From Halorubrum trapanicum (GTDB lineage: Archaea > Halobacteriota > Halobacteria > Halobacteriales > Haloferacaceae), in assembly GCF_017873555.1 (NCBI RefSeq), contig NZ_JAGGKE010000005.1, forward strand, positions 62,001-126,000: a stretch of DNA of 64,000 bases, read 5' to 3'. Each line of letters begins with the position of its first letter. The first letter of the stretch is position 1. The translations under genes and the position numbers were made by a program. The notes under the pieces were generated by a model. That model was not told the origin of the DNA. It made no database searches and saw nothing but the letters and a program-made list of their open reading frames with translations. Positions 37,254 to 44,169 of the stretch are shown one piece after another.

Positions 37254-37760
37254 CTACGCCTCGATTTCGACCGTGATCTCGTCGCGCTCGACCGCGAGCC
37301 GGAACGTCGGGACGGTGCGGTAGACGACCTCGACGACGTTCTTCCGTTCGAGACTGCGGAGCGCCCGCCGTACCGCGTCGACCTCCGGATCGACCTCGTA
37401 CGCCTCCCGGAGCGCGTTGAGCACGCTGACGACCGACTGCGAGCGCTCGTCCGGCCCGGCGAGCACGTCGACCACCTGCGACTCCAGCGTCGGAACGCGG
37501 ATCGTCTCCGGGACGCCGCCGCGCGCGACCGCGTCGGGTTCGATCCCCGGCTCGACGTCGACGAGGTCGTTCGCCTCCGCCGTCGCGCGGATCAGGCTGT
37601 CGTCGTCGCGGTAGTAGTACTCCTTCAGGTGGTTTTCGAGGTAGCCGTGGACCTCGCTGCCGCTCTCCATCTCCCAGGCGTCCTGAAGCTCGCCGTTCTT
37701 CGTCGGCTGGAGGCGGACCACGTCCGCGAGCCGACCCCGTTCCTCGTCGCTCAGGCTCAT
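37254..37760 (-). CDS. DUF5797-type haloarchaeal winged-helix-like protein
   Basis: Encodes 168 residues. It starts MSLSDEERGRLADVVRLQPTKNGELQDAWEM, then HLKEYYYRDDDSLIRAT, and has a winged-helix-like C-terminus (DAVRRALRSLERKNVVEVVYRTVPTFRLAVE). I recognise it as the haloarchaeal DUF5797 family. Its ATG overlaps the gatA stop by 4 nt, so it is the third gene of a gatC-gatA operon. A link to tRNA-dependent amidation is possible but unproven; it may also be a regulator. Confidence 0.78.
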   Translation of the reverse strand: MSLSDEERGRLADVVRLQPTKNGELQDAWEMESGSEVHGYLENHLKEYYYRDDDSLIRATAEANDLVDVEPGIEPDAVARGGVPETIRVPTLESQVVDVLAGPDERSQSVVSVLNALREAYEVDPEVDAVRRALRSLERKNVVEVVYRTVPTFRLAVERDEITVEIEA

Positions 37761-39061
37761 CGGTCTTCGACCGCGCTCGCGGCGCGGACGATCGTCTCCT
37801 CGCCGAACTTCGGCCCGACGAGCTGGAGTCCGACCGGAAGCCCGTCGGTCTCTCCCGCCGGCACCGAGATAGCGGGGAGGTTCGCGAGGTTCACCGGCGT
37901 CGTGTTCGCGTCCGCGAGGTACATCCGCAGCGGGTCGTCGAGGCTCTCGCCGAGTTCGAATGGGAGGACCGGCATCGTCGGCGAGGCGATCACGTCGACG
38001 TCGTCGAACGCGTCCTCGAAGTCCCGGCGAACCCACGCGCGGGCGTCCTGCGCTTTCTCGTAGTACTTGTCGTGGTAGCCGGCCGAGAGCGCGTACGTCC
38101 CGAGCAGGATCCGGCGTTTGACCTCCGCACCGAACCCCTCCTCGCGCGTCTCCGCGAACGAGTCGTTCCAGTTGCCGTCGGCGTCGCTCCGGTGGCCGTA
38201 CCGCACCCCGTCGAAGCGCGCGAGGTTCGAGGAGGCCTCGGCCATCGCGATGACGTAGTACGCCTGGACCGCGTGTTCGACGGAGGGGAGCGATATCTCC
38301 GTCGTCTCCGCGCCCTTCGCCTCCAGGTCCGCGATCGCGGCCTCGACCGTCGAAACGACGCGCTCGTCGGCCCCCTCGAACAGCTCCGTGGGAACCCCGA
38401 CCGTCAGCCCGTCGACGTCGCCGTCGGCCGCCGCGGCGTAGCTCGCGTCCGGGTCCGCGCCCTCGACCTCGGCGAGGTCGCGCGTGGTCCCGTCGTTGGG
38501 GTCGTCGCCGGCGATGGCGTCGAGCGCGGCGGCCGCCTCCTCGACGGTGCCCGCGATCGGCCCGATCTGTTCGAGGGAGTTCGCGTACGCGATCAGGCCG
38601 TACCGGGAGACCAGCCCGTAGGTGGGCTTGATCCCGACGACGCCGCAGAACGCGGCCGGGCAGCGCACCGAGCCGCCCGTGTCGGAGCCGAGCGCCACGT
38701 CGGCCTCGCCTGCCGCGACCGCGGCCGCGGAGCCGCCGGAGGAGCCGCCCGGGACGCGGTCGGTGTCGACCGGGTTCCGGGTCGGGCCGAACGCCGAGGT
38801 CTCCGTCGTCGTCCCCATCCCGAACTCGTCCATGTTCGTCTTCCCGACGATCGTCGCGCCCGCGTCGGTCAGGCGGTCGACGACGGTCGCGGAGTAGGGC
38901 GGGACGTAGTCGGCCAGCATCTCGGAGCCGCAGGTCGTCCGGATCCCGGCCGTCGAGATGTTGTCCTTCACCGCGACGGTCGCGCCCGCGAGCGGGCCGT
39001 CGGCGTCCGCGTCGCCCTCGATCGTCGCCTCCGTCACGAAGGCGTTGATGTCGGCCGCCAT
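37757..39061 (-). CDS. gatA: Asp-tRNA(Asn)/Glu-tRNA(Gln) amidotransferase subunit A
   Basis: Encodes 434 residues of the amidase signature family. The catalytic triad is visible: Lys in TVAVKDNIS, cis-Ser in LGSDTGGSVRCPAA and the nucleophile Ser near it, with the GGSSGGSAAAVAAG loop. It releases ammonia from glutamine for transamidation of mischarged tRNA. gatC stops directly before its ATG and the DUF5797 gene overlaps its end. gatB, the third subunit, is not in this window. Confidence 0.95.
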   Translation of the reverse strand: MAADINAFVTEATIEGDADADGPLAGATVAVKDNISTAGIRTTCGSEMLADYVPPYSATVVDRLTDAGATIVGKTNMDEFGMGTTTETSAFGPTRNPVDTDRVPGGSSGGSAAAVAAGEADVALGSDTGGSVRCPAAFCGVVGIKPTYGLVSRYGLIAYANSLEQIGPIAGTVEEAAAALDAIAGDDPNDGTTRDLAEVEGADPDASYAAAADGDVDGLTVGVPTELFEGADERVVSTVEAAIADLEAKGAETTEISLPSVEHAVQAYYVIAMAEASSNLARFDGVRYGHRSDADGNWNDSFAETREEGFGAEVKRRILLGTYALSAGYHDKYYEKAQDARAWVRRDFEDAFDDVDVIASPTMPVLPFELGESLDDPLRMYLADANTTPVNLANLPAISVPAGETDGLPVGLQLVGPKFGEETIVRAASAVEDR

Positions 39062-39367
39062 CTACGACACCTTCGGCCCGACGAAGAAGCCGTCTTCCGT
39101 CTCCTCGGCGTTCGCGAGCGCCGCCTCCTGTGAGAGTCCCTCCTCGATTTCGTCGGGGCGCATCACGTTGACCAGCTCCTCCTCCCGGTCGGTCTCGGGG
39201 ACCTCGTCGAGCGCCTCGAAGTACTCCAAGATGTCACCGAACTGCGCCGCGAACTCGTCGACCTCGTCGTCGGCGAGCCGCACTCGCGCGAGTTCGGCGA
39301 CGTGTCTGACCTCCTCGGCGTCGACGGCGGCCGCCTCACCGTCGTCGGACGCTGCGGTGTCGCTCAT
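39062..39367 (-). CDS. gatC: Asp/Glu-tRNA amidotransferase subunit C
   Basis: Encodes 101 residues. After an acidic 20-residue leader comes the GatC pattern: VRHVAELARVRLADDEVDEFAAQFGDILEYFEALDEV and VMRPDEIEEGLSQEAALANAEETEDGFFVGPKV. It helps assemble GatA with GatB. The TAG stop abuts the gatA ATG. The ATG at 39367 is chosen over one five codons upstream. Confidence 0.93.
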   Translation of the reverse strand: MSDTAASDDGEAAAVDAEEVRHVAELARVRLADDEVDEFAAQFGDILEYFEALDEVPETDREEELVNVMRPDEIEEGLSQEAALANAEETEDGFFVGPKVS

Positions 39368-39433
39368 ACCCGAACGTACCACGCGGGCGGCGAGTAAGGG
39401 TTTCGGAAGGGGGCCGGGCGCGCCCGCAAGGAG

Positions 39434-39883
39434 TCACCGCACCTGATCGACGAACGCGAGCCAGCGCTCGTGGCCCGCCAGCGTGTCGGCGTGGTGTTCG
39501 TCCGCGAAGCCGGGGCGGCGGATCCCCTCCAAGGCGTTCAGTGCGCGGTCGATGCCGACCACCTCGTCGGCGAGCGCCTCGGCCGTCTCCCGGCCGAGAA
39601 CGTCGGTTTCCAGCCGATCGACCCGGCGCTCTCGCTCTCTTCGGAGAGACTCCCGCGCCGCCGTCACCTTCCGGTCGAGCGCGGGCGGGACGGTGTCGAC
39701 CTTTCGGGTCTCGACGATGAACGCGGAGAGGTCGAGGGCGCTCCCGTCGACCTCGATCTCGTCGGGAACGCTCGCACCGATCGTCGCGCTCTGGCTGTTC
39801 ACGCGGTCGAGGAGAGTCTCGCGCTGGTCGTCGGTGAGGGAGGTCGCGTCGTCGGTGGGAGGGGTCGGGTCGTCGTCGCTCAC
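39434..39883 (-). CDS. DUF5788-type haloarchaeal protein
   Basis: Encodes 149 residues from a GTG. The sequence LTDDQRETLLDRVNSQSATIGASVPDEIEVDGSALDLSAFIVET is typical of a haloarchaeal family I recall as DUF5788; the rest is a long helical Arg/Glu-rich region (VTAARESLRRERERRVDRLETDVL) and a HADTLAGHERWLAFVDQV end. No catalytic motif is evident. The long upstream frame is the shadow of the aminotransferase gene. Confidence 0.75.
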   Translation of the reverse strand: MSDDDPTPPTDDATSLTDDQRETLLDRVNSQSATIGASVPDEIEVDGSALDLSAFIVETRKVDTVPPALDRKVTAARESLRRERERRVDRLETDVLGRETAEALADEVVGIDRALNALEGIRRPGFADEHHADTLAGHERWLAFVDQVR

Positions 39884-39930
39884 GGCGATCGGTGCGGGGT
39901 CGGGGGACAAAAACCGTCGGGCGAGTACGC

Positions 39931-41085
39931 CTACAGGAGGTCGTTCGCGACGAGCCGGTCGACCGCCTCGCGCAGGCGCTCCTCGCTCGCGGCGTAGGAG
40001 ATCCGGGCGAACCCGTCGGCGTTGAACGCGCTGCCGGGGACGCAGGCGACCGACGCCTCCTCGATGGCGCGCTCGCACCACGCCTGGTCGTCGTCGTCGA
40101 CCGGGATCATCATGTAGAACGCGCCGTCGCCGACGTCGACGTCGACGCCGTGTTCGTCGAACAGGTCCACGAGGAGGTCGCGGCGGTCGGCGAAGGCGTC
40201 GCGCATCTCCTCGACCGCGTCCTCGGTGTTCTCCAGCGCCTCGATCCCGGCGCGCTGGACGAAGTTCGTCGCGCAGGAGACGGAGTGGGAGTGGAGCTTG
40301 CCCGCCTCGCCGACGAACTCGTCGGTGGCGTGGAGGTAGCCAAGCCGCCAGCCGGTCATCGAGTACGCCTTCGAGAAGCCGTTGACGGTGACCGTGCGGT
40401 CGGCCATCCCGTCGAGGCTCGCGAGCGACGTCGGCTCGACCCCGTACGTGATGCGCTCGTAGATCTCGTCGGCGATGACGGCGACGTCGTGCTCGACGGC
40501 GAGGTCGCGAACGCCCTCCAACGCGGCCTCCGAGAACACCGCGCCCGTCGGGTTCGACGGGGAGTTGACGACGAGCAGCTCGGTGTCGTCGGAGACCGTC
40601 TCCGCGAGGTCGTCGAGCGCGGGCTCGAGCTGGAAGCCGTGTGGCGCGAGGTCGACGCGCGAGAGGTCGGCGCCCGCGAGCTTCGCCATCGCCTCGTAGG
40701 AGACCCACGCCGGGTCGAGGAGGACGACCTCGTCGCCGTCATCGATGAGGGTCTGGAACGTCTCGTAGAGCGCCTGCTTGCCGCCGGGGGTGACGATCAC
40801 CTCGTCGGCGTCGGCGTCGATCCCGTTCCCGCGGAGCTTCTCCGCGATCGCCTCCTTGAGCCGGGGGACCCCGTTCGAGGAGGTGTACCCCGTGTGGCCG
40901 GCGTCGAGCGCGTCCTTGCCGGCCTCGACGACGTTCGCCGGGGTGTCGAAGTCCGGCTCGCCGACCGAGAGGTCAACGATGTCCGCGCCCTCGGCCTCCT
41001 TTTCCGCCGCGAGGTTCGATATCGCCAGCGTCGCGCTGGGTTCTACGCGTCCGATCCGCTCCGAGAAGTCGTATGCGTCGCTCAT
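39931..41085 (-). CDS. Class I PLP-dependent aminotransferase (aspartate aminotransferase type)
   Basis: Encodes 384 residues. NSPSNPTGAVFSEA and the Schiff-base Lys in VNGFSKAYSMTGWRLGYLH are clear, along with SVGEPDFDTPANV near the start. Family members transfer amino groups between aspartate or aromatic amino acids and 2-oxoglutarate. The exact amino acid is not determined. It sits 27 nt upstream of nothing on its own strand and is separated from ribH by 27 nt, so it may be co-transcribed after ribH. Confidence 0.9.
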   Translation of the reverse strand: MSDAYDFSERIGRVEPSATLAISNLAAEKEAEGADIVDLSVGEPDFDTPANVVEAGKDALDAGHTGYTSSNGVPRLKEAIAEKLRGNGIDADADEVIVTPGGKQALYETFQTLIDDGDEVVLLDPAWVSYEAMAKLAGADLSRVDLAPHGFQLEPALDDLAETVSDDTELLVVNSPSNPTGAVFSEAALEGVRDLAVEHDVAVIADEIYERITYGVEPTSLASLDGMADRTVTVNGFSKAYSMTGWRLGYLHATDEFVGEAGKLHSHSVSCATNFVQRAGIEALENTEDAVEEMRDAFADRRDLLVDLFDEHGVDVDVGDGAFYMMIPVDDDDQAWCERAIEEASVACVPGSAFNADGFARISYAASEERLREAVDRLVANDLL

Positions 41086-41112
41086 GTGTCGTGTGTGGTC
41101 GTCTCGTCTCGG

Positions 41113-41517
41113 TCAGTCGAGCTCCTCCGCGAGGTCGATCGCGGCCGCGGCCGCGTCCGCGCCCTTGTCGATCCGCTCGCGCGCCTCCGCGCCGGACATC
41201 CCCGGGCCGCTCACGCCGAAGGTGACCGGGGTGTCCCGGTCGAGGCTCACGTCGGTGAGCTTCTCTGCGGTCGCGTTCGCGATGACGCGGTCGTGGTCGG
41301 TGTCGCCGGTGACGATGGCGCCGACGACCGCGACCGCGTCGACGTCCTCGCGCCGTGCGAGCCGGTCCGCGGCCAGCGGGCTGTCGTACGCGCCCGGCAC
41401 GGTCAGTTCGTCGACGACGACGGCGTCGCGGTCAGCGGCCGCCTCTCGGGCGGCCTCGGCCATCGGCTCCGTGACGGAGTCGTTGAACCGCGCCACCACC
41501 AGTCCCAGCGAGACCAT
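41113..41517 (-). CDS. ribH: 6,7-dimethyl-8-ribityllumazine synthase
   Basis: Encodes 134 residues. It has the lumazine synthase pattern: GLVVARFNDSVTEPM, LTVPGAYDSPLAADRLA, DAVAVVGAIVTGDTDHDRVI and TPVTFGVSGPGMSGAEAR. It condenses a ribityl-aminouracil with dihydroxybutanone phosphate in riboflavin synthesis, usually as an icosahedral or pentameric shell. It starts MVSLGLVVARF at 41517; a repeat copy lies upstream. The aminotransferase gene follows 27 nt after its stop. Confidence 0.93.
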   Translation of the reverse strand: MVSLGLVVARFNDSVTEPMAEAAREAAADRDAVVVDELTVPGAYDSPLAADRLARREDVDAVAVVGAIVTGDTDHDRVIANATAEKLTDVSLDRDTPVTFGVSGPGMSGAEARERIDKGADAAAAAIDLAEELD

Positions 41518-41636
41518 ATCGGAACTGGCAGGGGAGACGGCAAAGGTCTACCGTTCGACCGCAGGGTTGCCGGGCGAACGCGTTCGGGGACAGATCCCCG
41601 ACGGGCGGACGATTGCTTATAATTGGATCCGCGGTG

Positions 41637-41945
41637 GCGCGTGCCTGCGAGGCCGCCCCGCGGCCGAGCAGCACGCGCGAGGTCGCCGGCGCTACGCGCC
41701 GGCTGCCAGAGGGACCTTCGGTCCCTCGCTGGAGTCAGTCGCCGGAGCGAAGCGGAGGCGACTGACGAGGTTGGGGAGGCGTGAGGTGCGGTTGCTGTGC
41801 GGTGCGGGGTGGGAATCGAAGGGGCAGCCGTGAGGCGGGCGCAGACGACGCAAGCACCGCAACGAGGGAGCGAACGTAGTGAGCGACCGAGTGAGGAGCG
41901 CAGCGAGTGTGCGCCCGCCTCACGGCTGGGGCTTCGGTGGTGTTC
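41637..41945 (-). repeat. Structured dispersed repeat, copy B (inverted, with two extra hairpins)
   Basis: This occupies the 556-bp gap between ribH and a small membrane protein. Read on the minus strand it has the same order as copies A and C: 5' box (plus 41926-41940), stem 1 with perfect 18-nt arms (41910-41927 and 41826-41843), the 20-nt box with one change (41766-41785), stem 2 arms (41757-41765 and 41735-41743) and closing GCGCGTGC/GCACGCGC (41671-41678 and 41637-41644). Between stems 2 and 3 two further hairpins occur (AGGGACC/GGTCCCT near 41709-41725 and GCCGGCGC/GCGCCGGC near 41685-41703). A TATA-like TTATAAATAA lies 5' at 41957-41966. Confidence 0.85.
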
Positions 41946-42009
41946 GTGTCGATCAGTTATTTATAAGAACTACTGTCGTATCGCCTCACGGCTGGGGCTT
42001 CGGTGGTGT
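41917..42009. repeat. 27-bp direct duplication at the 5' edge of copy B
   Basis: The same 27 bases occur at 41917-41943 and 41983-42009, offset by 66 bp. They cover half of the stem 1 arm and the 5' box. The TATA-like box of copy B lies between the two. A comparable but decayed 5' box (GAACACCGCCGAA at 43082-43094) stands in front of copy C, so a doubled 5' end may be a feature of the family. Confidence 0.8.
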
Positions 42010-42073
42010 CCGCGATCGATTCAACGGCACCCACTCGTTTACCATCGTGGAGACGCGCAAGCCGATTCGACGA

Positions 42074-42295
42074 CTATCGTTCGGGGGGAGATTCCTCTTC
42101 CGCCTTCGGTAGTTCGCGGCGGTTCGCGAGGTAGTACAGTAGGACGACGAAACCAGCCGTCGGCACGACGATCCCGAGTTCGTATTTTACGGGCTGTTTG
42201 AGGCCGAGCCGCTTCGCGTCGTATCGCACGAGCAGCGAGACGGGCAATTGGAGGAAGACGAGGAGGGCCAGCAGCCAGACGACGAGGTCAGTCAT
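42074..42295 (-). CDS. Small membrane protein, unknown
   Basis: Encodes 73 residues: one helix at the N-terminus (DLVVWLLALLVFLQLPVSLLV), a basic loop (RYDAKRLGLKQPVKYEL), a second helix (GIVVPTAGFVVLLYYLA) and an acidic tail. Inside a pair of inverted structured repeats together with msrA. No family recognised. The ATG at 42295 excludes an Arg-rich stretch. Confidence 0.6.
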   Translation of the reverse strand: MTDLVVWLLALLVFLQLPVSLLVRYDAKRLGLKQPVKYELGIVVPTAGFVVLLYYLANRRELPKAEEESPPER

Positions 42296-42442
42296 TCGAC
42301 CCTCTGTCGTCGGCTCGCGTCTCGGCAATGTGTCGCGTCATGGCCGACCGATCGCTCGCTCCGTCTTAAATCGTACTCCGATGGTCCGTCGTCCCGAGAC
42401 CTCCGACCTACCGGCTGCGACCTCCATCTCGCGCCACGCGTG

Positions 42443-42448
42443 ATTAAT
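42443..42448 (+). promoter_or_regulatory. TATA box of msrA
   Basis: ATTAAT inside TGATTAATACG is centred about 28 nt before the msrA ATG, consistent with a leaderless mRNA. Confidence 0.45.
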
Positions 42449-42473
42449 ACGTTTCCGACGCCAACGGGAGCAC

Positions 42474-43013
42474 ATGACGGACACCGAGACCGCGACGGTC
42501 GGCGGCGGCTGCTTCTGGTGCGTCGAGGCGGCGTTCAAGGAACTCGACGGCGTCGAGAGCGTCACCTCCGGCTACGCCGGCGGCCACGCCGACGATCCCA
42601 CCTATCGCGAGGTGTGTACCGGCAACACCGGCCACGCGGAGGTCGTTCAGGTTGAGTACGATTCCGACGCGCTCTCCTACGAAGACATCCTCGAAGTGTT
42701 CTTCACCGTCCACGACCCGACGCAGCTGAACCGGCAGGGACCGGACGTGGGCAGCCAGTACCGGTCGATTGTGCTCTACCACGACGACGAGCAGCGCGAC
42801 GTCGTCGAGCGGTACGTCGAGGCGCTCGACGAGGAGGGCGGCTACGACGACGAGGTCGTCACCGAGATCGAGCCGCTGGAGACGTTCCACCGCGCCGAGG
42901 AGAAACACCAGGACTACTTCGAGAAGAACCCGGCCGACGCCTACTGTACGATGCACGCGCAGCCGAAGGTGGAGAAGGTCCGCGAACGGTTCAACGAGAA
43001 GGCGGAGGCGTAA
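42474..43013 (+). CDS. msrA: Peptide-methionine (S)-S-oxide reductase
   Basis: Encodes 179 residues. GGGCFWCVEAAFKELDGV contains the catalytic Cys of MsrA, and GYAGGHADDPTYREVCTGNTGHAE, FFTVHDPTQLNRQGPDVGSQYRS and the C-terminal HQDYFEKNP are all conserved. It repairs oxidised methionine in proteins, using thioredoxin-type reductants. It lies between inverted repeat copies B and C; no mobility gene is nearby. Confidence 0.95.
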   Translation: MTDTETATVGGGCFWCVEAAFKELDGVESVTSGYAGGHADDPTYREVCTGNTGHAEVVQVEYDSDALSYEDILEVFFTVHDPTQLNRQGPDVGSQYRSIVLYHDDEQRDVVERYVEALDEEGGYDDEVVTEIEPLETFHRAEEKHQDYFEKNPADAYCTMHAQPKVEKVRERFNEKAEA

Positions 43014-43050
43014 GGAGCGGCGCGAAACATCGCTGGAGGCGCGGTCGATC

Positions 43051-43060
43051 GTTTATAAAC
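43051..43060 (+). promoter_or_regulatory. TATA-like box in front of repeat copy C
   Basis: GTTTATAAAC is a perfect palindrome 37 nt after the msrA stop. It is centred about 27 nt before GAACACCGCCGAA, a partial copy of the repeat's 5' box, and no protein gene starts until 43488. It would suit transcription of the repeat. Confidence 0.45.
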
Positions 43061-43142
43061 GGCTGTTCTCGGAACCACGGTGAACACCGCCGAATCACCA
43101 ATCGCTCGCTTACGAACAGCTGATTGCGTCTCAACTAAGAAC

Positions 43143-43420
43143 GCCGCCGAAGCCCCAGTCGCGAGGGCGGCGCACGCTCGCTGCGCGCCTCACTCGGTCG
43201 CTCACTTCGTTCACTCCCTCGTTGCGGTGCTTACGTCGCCTGCGCCGCCCTCGCGACTGCCCCTTCGATTCCCGCCCCGCAACCGCACGGCACCGCAGCC
43301 TCACTCCTCCCCAGCCTCGCCGCTCGCTCGGGGCTCCCTGCGGTCGCCCGCGTCGCTCACGGCGTCCCTCGCGCGTGCTCCTCGCGGCCGCCTTCGGCGG
43401 CCACTCGGAGGCACGCGCCA
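43143..43420 (+). repeat. Structured dispersed repeat, copy C (full length)
   Basis: This fills most of the 474-bp gap between msrA and the phosphoesterase gene. Order: 5' box GCCGCCGAAGCCCCAG (43143-43158), stem 1 arms of 18 nt at 43157-43174 and 43241-43258, linker starting GCCCCTTCGATTCCCGCCCC, the 20-nt box with one change (43300-43319), and a terminal hairpin closed by GCGCGTGC (43371-43378) and GCACGCGC (43411-43418) around GGCCGCC/GGCGGCC (43386-43392, 43396-43402). Stem 1 arms differ from copy A at positions 3, 6, 11 and 12, with matching changes in the partner arm. Stem 2 is not clear in this copy. Confidence 0.85.
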
Positions 43421-43487
43421 GTATCCGAATGTGAGTCCTCACGTCTCGCCACAACCTATTCCATCCCGCCGACCGAACCCATCTCCG

Positions 43488-44168
43488 ATGAAGATCGGCC
43501 TCATCTCGGACGTCCACGCGAATCTCCCCGCGCTGGAGACCGTGCTCGACGACATGCCCGCAGTCGACCGGATCTACTGCGCGGGCGACGTGGTGGGCTA
43601 CAACCCGTGGCCGGCCGAGTGCGTCGAACGCGTGCGCGATGTCGCGGCCGCGACGGTCCGGGGGAACCACGACCGCACCGTCGAGTCGCCCGAGCGCTAC
43701 CGCGCCAACCGGATGGCCGAGGCGGGCCTCGAACACGCGAAGGCGTCGCTGTCGGCCGACCAGCTCGAGTGGATCGGCGGTCTCCCGCGCGCGGAGACGT
43801 TCGCCGGCGACCGCTTCCTGCTCGTCCACTCGCACCCCGCCGCCGAGCGCGAGGACGCCTACGTCTACCCGGAGGAGTTCCCGACCCTCGACCGGCACAT
43901 GGGCGAGTACGACGGTATCGTCCTCGGCCACACGCACGTTCAGGGCGTCCGCGGCGTGGCGGGCGGCTTCGTCTGTAACCCGGGCAGCGTCGGCCAGCCG
44001 CGCGACGGCGACCCGCGGGCGGGCTACGCGGTCCTCGACACGACGGCCGACGGGACCGACGCGGTCGAGACGCACCGCGTGGAGTACGACGTCGACCGCG
44101 TCGCAGACGCGGTCCGCGAGGCCGACCTCCCGGAGACGACCGCGGAGCGCCTCTACGAGGGCAAATAA
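43488..44168 (+). CDS. Metallophosphoesterase (YfcE/MJ0936-like)
   Basis: Encodes 226 residues. All calcineurin-type metal motifs are present: ISDVHANLPAL, GDVVGYNPWP, VRGNHDRTV, LLVHSHP and VLGHTHVQ. Such small phosphodiesterases hydrolyse cyclic or diester phosphates; the physiological substrate is unknown. The start at 43488 gives MKIGLISDVH. The upstream in-frame stretch from 43080 runs through repeat copy C and is not coding. It ends 1 nt before the stop of the peptidase on the other strand. Confidence 0.9.
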   Translation: MKIGLISDVHANLPALETVLDDMPAVDRIYCAGDVVGYNPWPAECVERVRDVAAATVRGNHDRTVESPERYRANRMAEAGLEHAKASLSADQLEWIGGLPRAETFAGDRFLLVHSHPAAEREDAYVYPEEFPTLDRHMGEYDGIVLGHTHVQGVRGVAGGFVCNPGSVGQPRDGDPRAGYAVLDTTADGTDAVETHRVEYDVDRVADAVREADLPETTAERLYEGK

Positions 44169-44169
44169 A

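Noticed and set aside
41610-41622. Plus-strand TATA-like CTTATAATTGG beside repeat copy B
   Set aside because: It could drive antisense RNA through copy B, but there is no gene after it on that strand and one AT-rich match alone is too weak to list as a promoter.
43080-43487. N-terminal extension of the phosphoesterase through repeat copy C
   Set aside because: Same reason: the sequence is a structured repeat shared with other intergenic regions and the enzyme fold begins at MKIGLISDVH.
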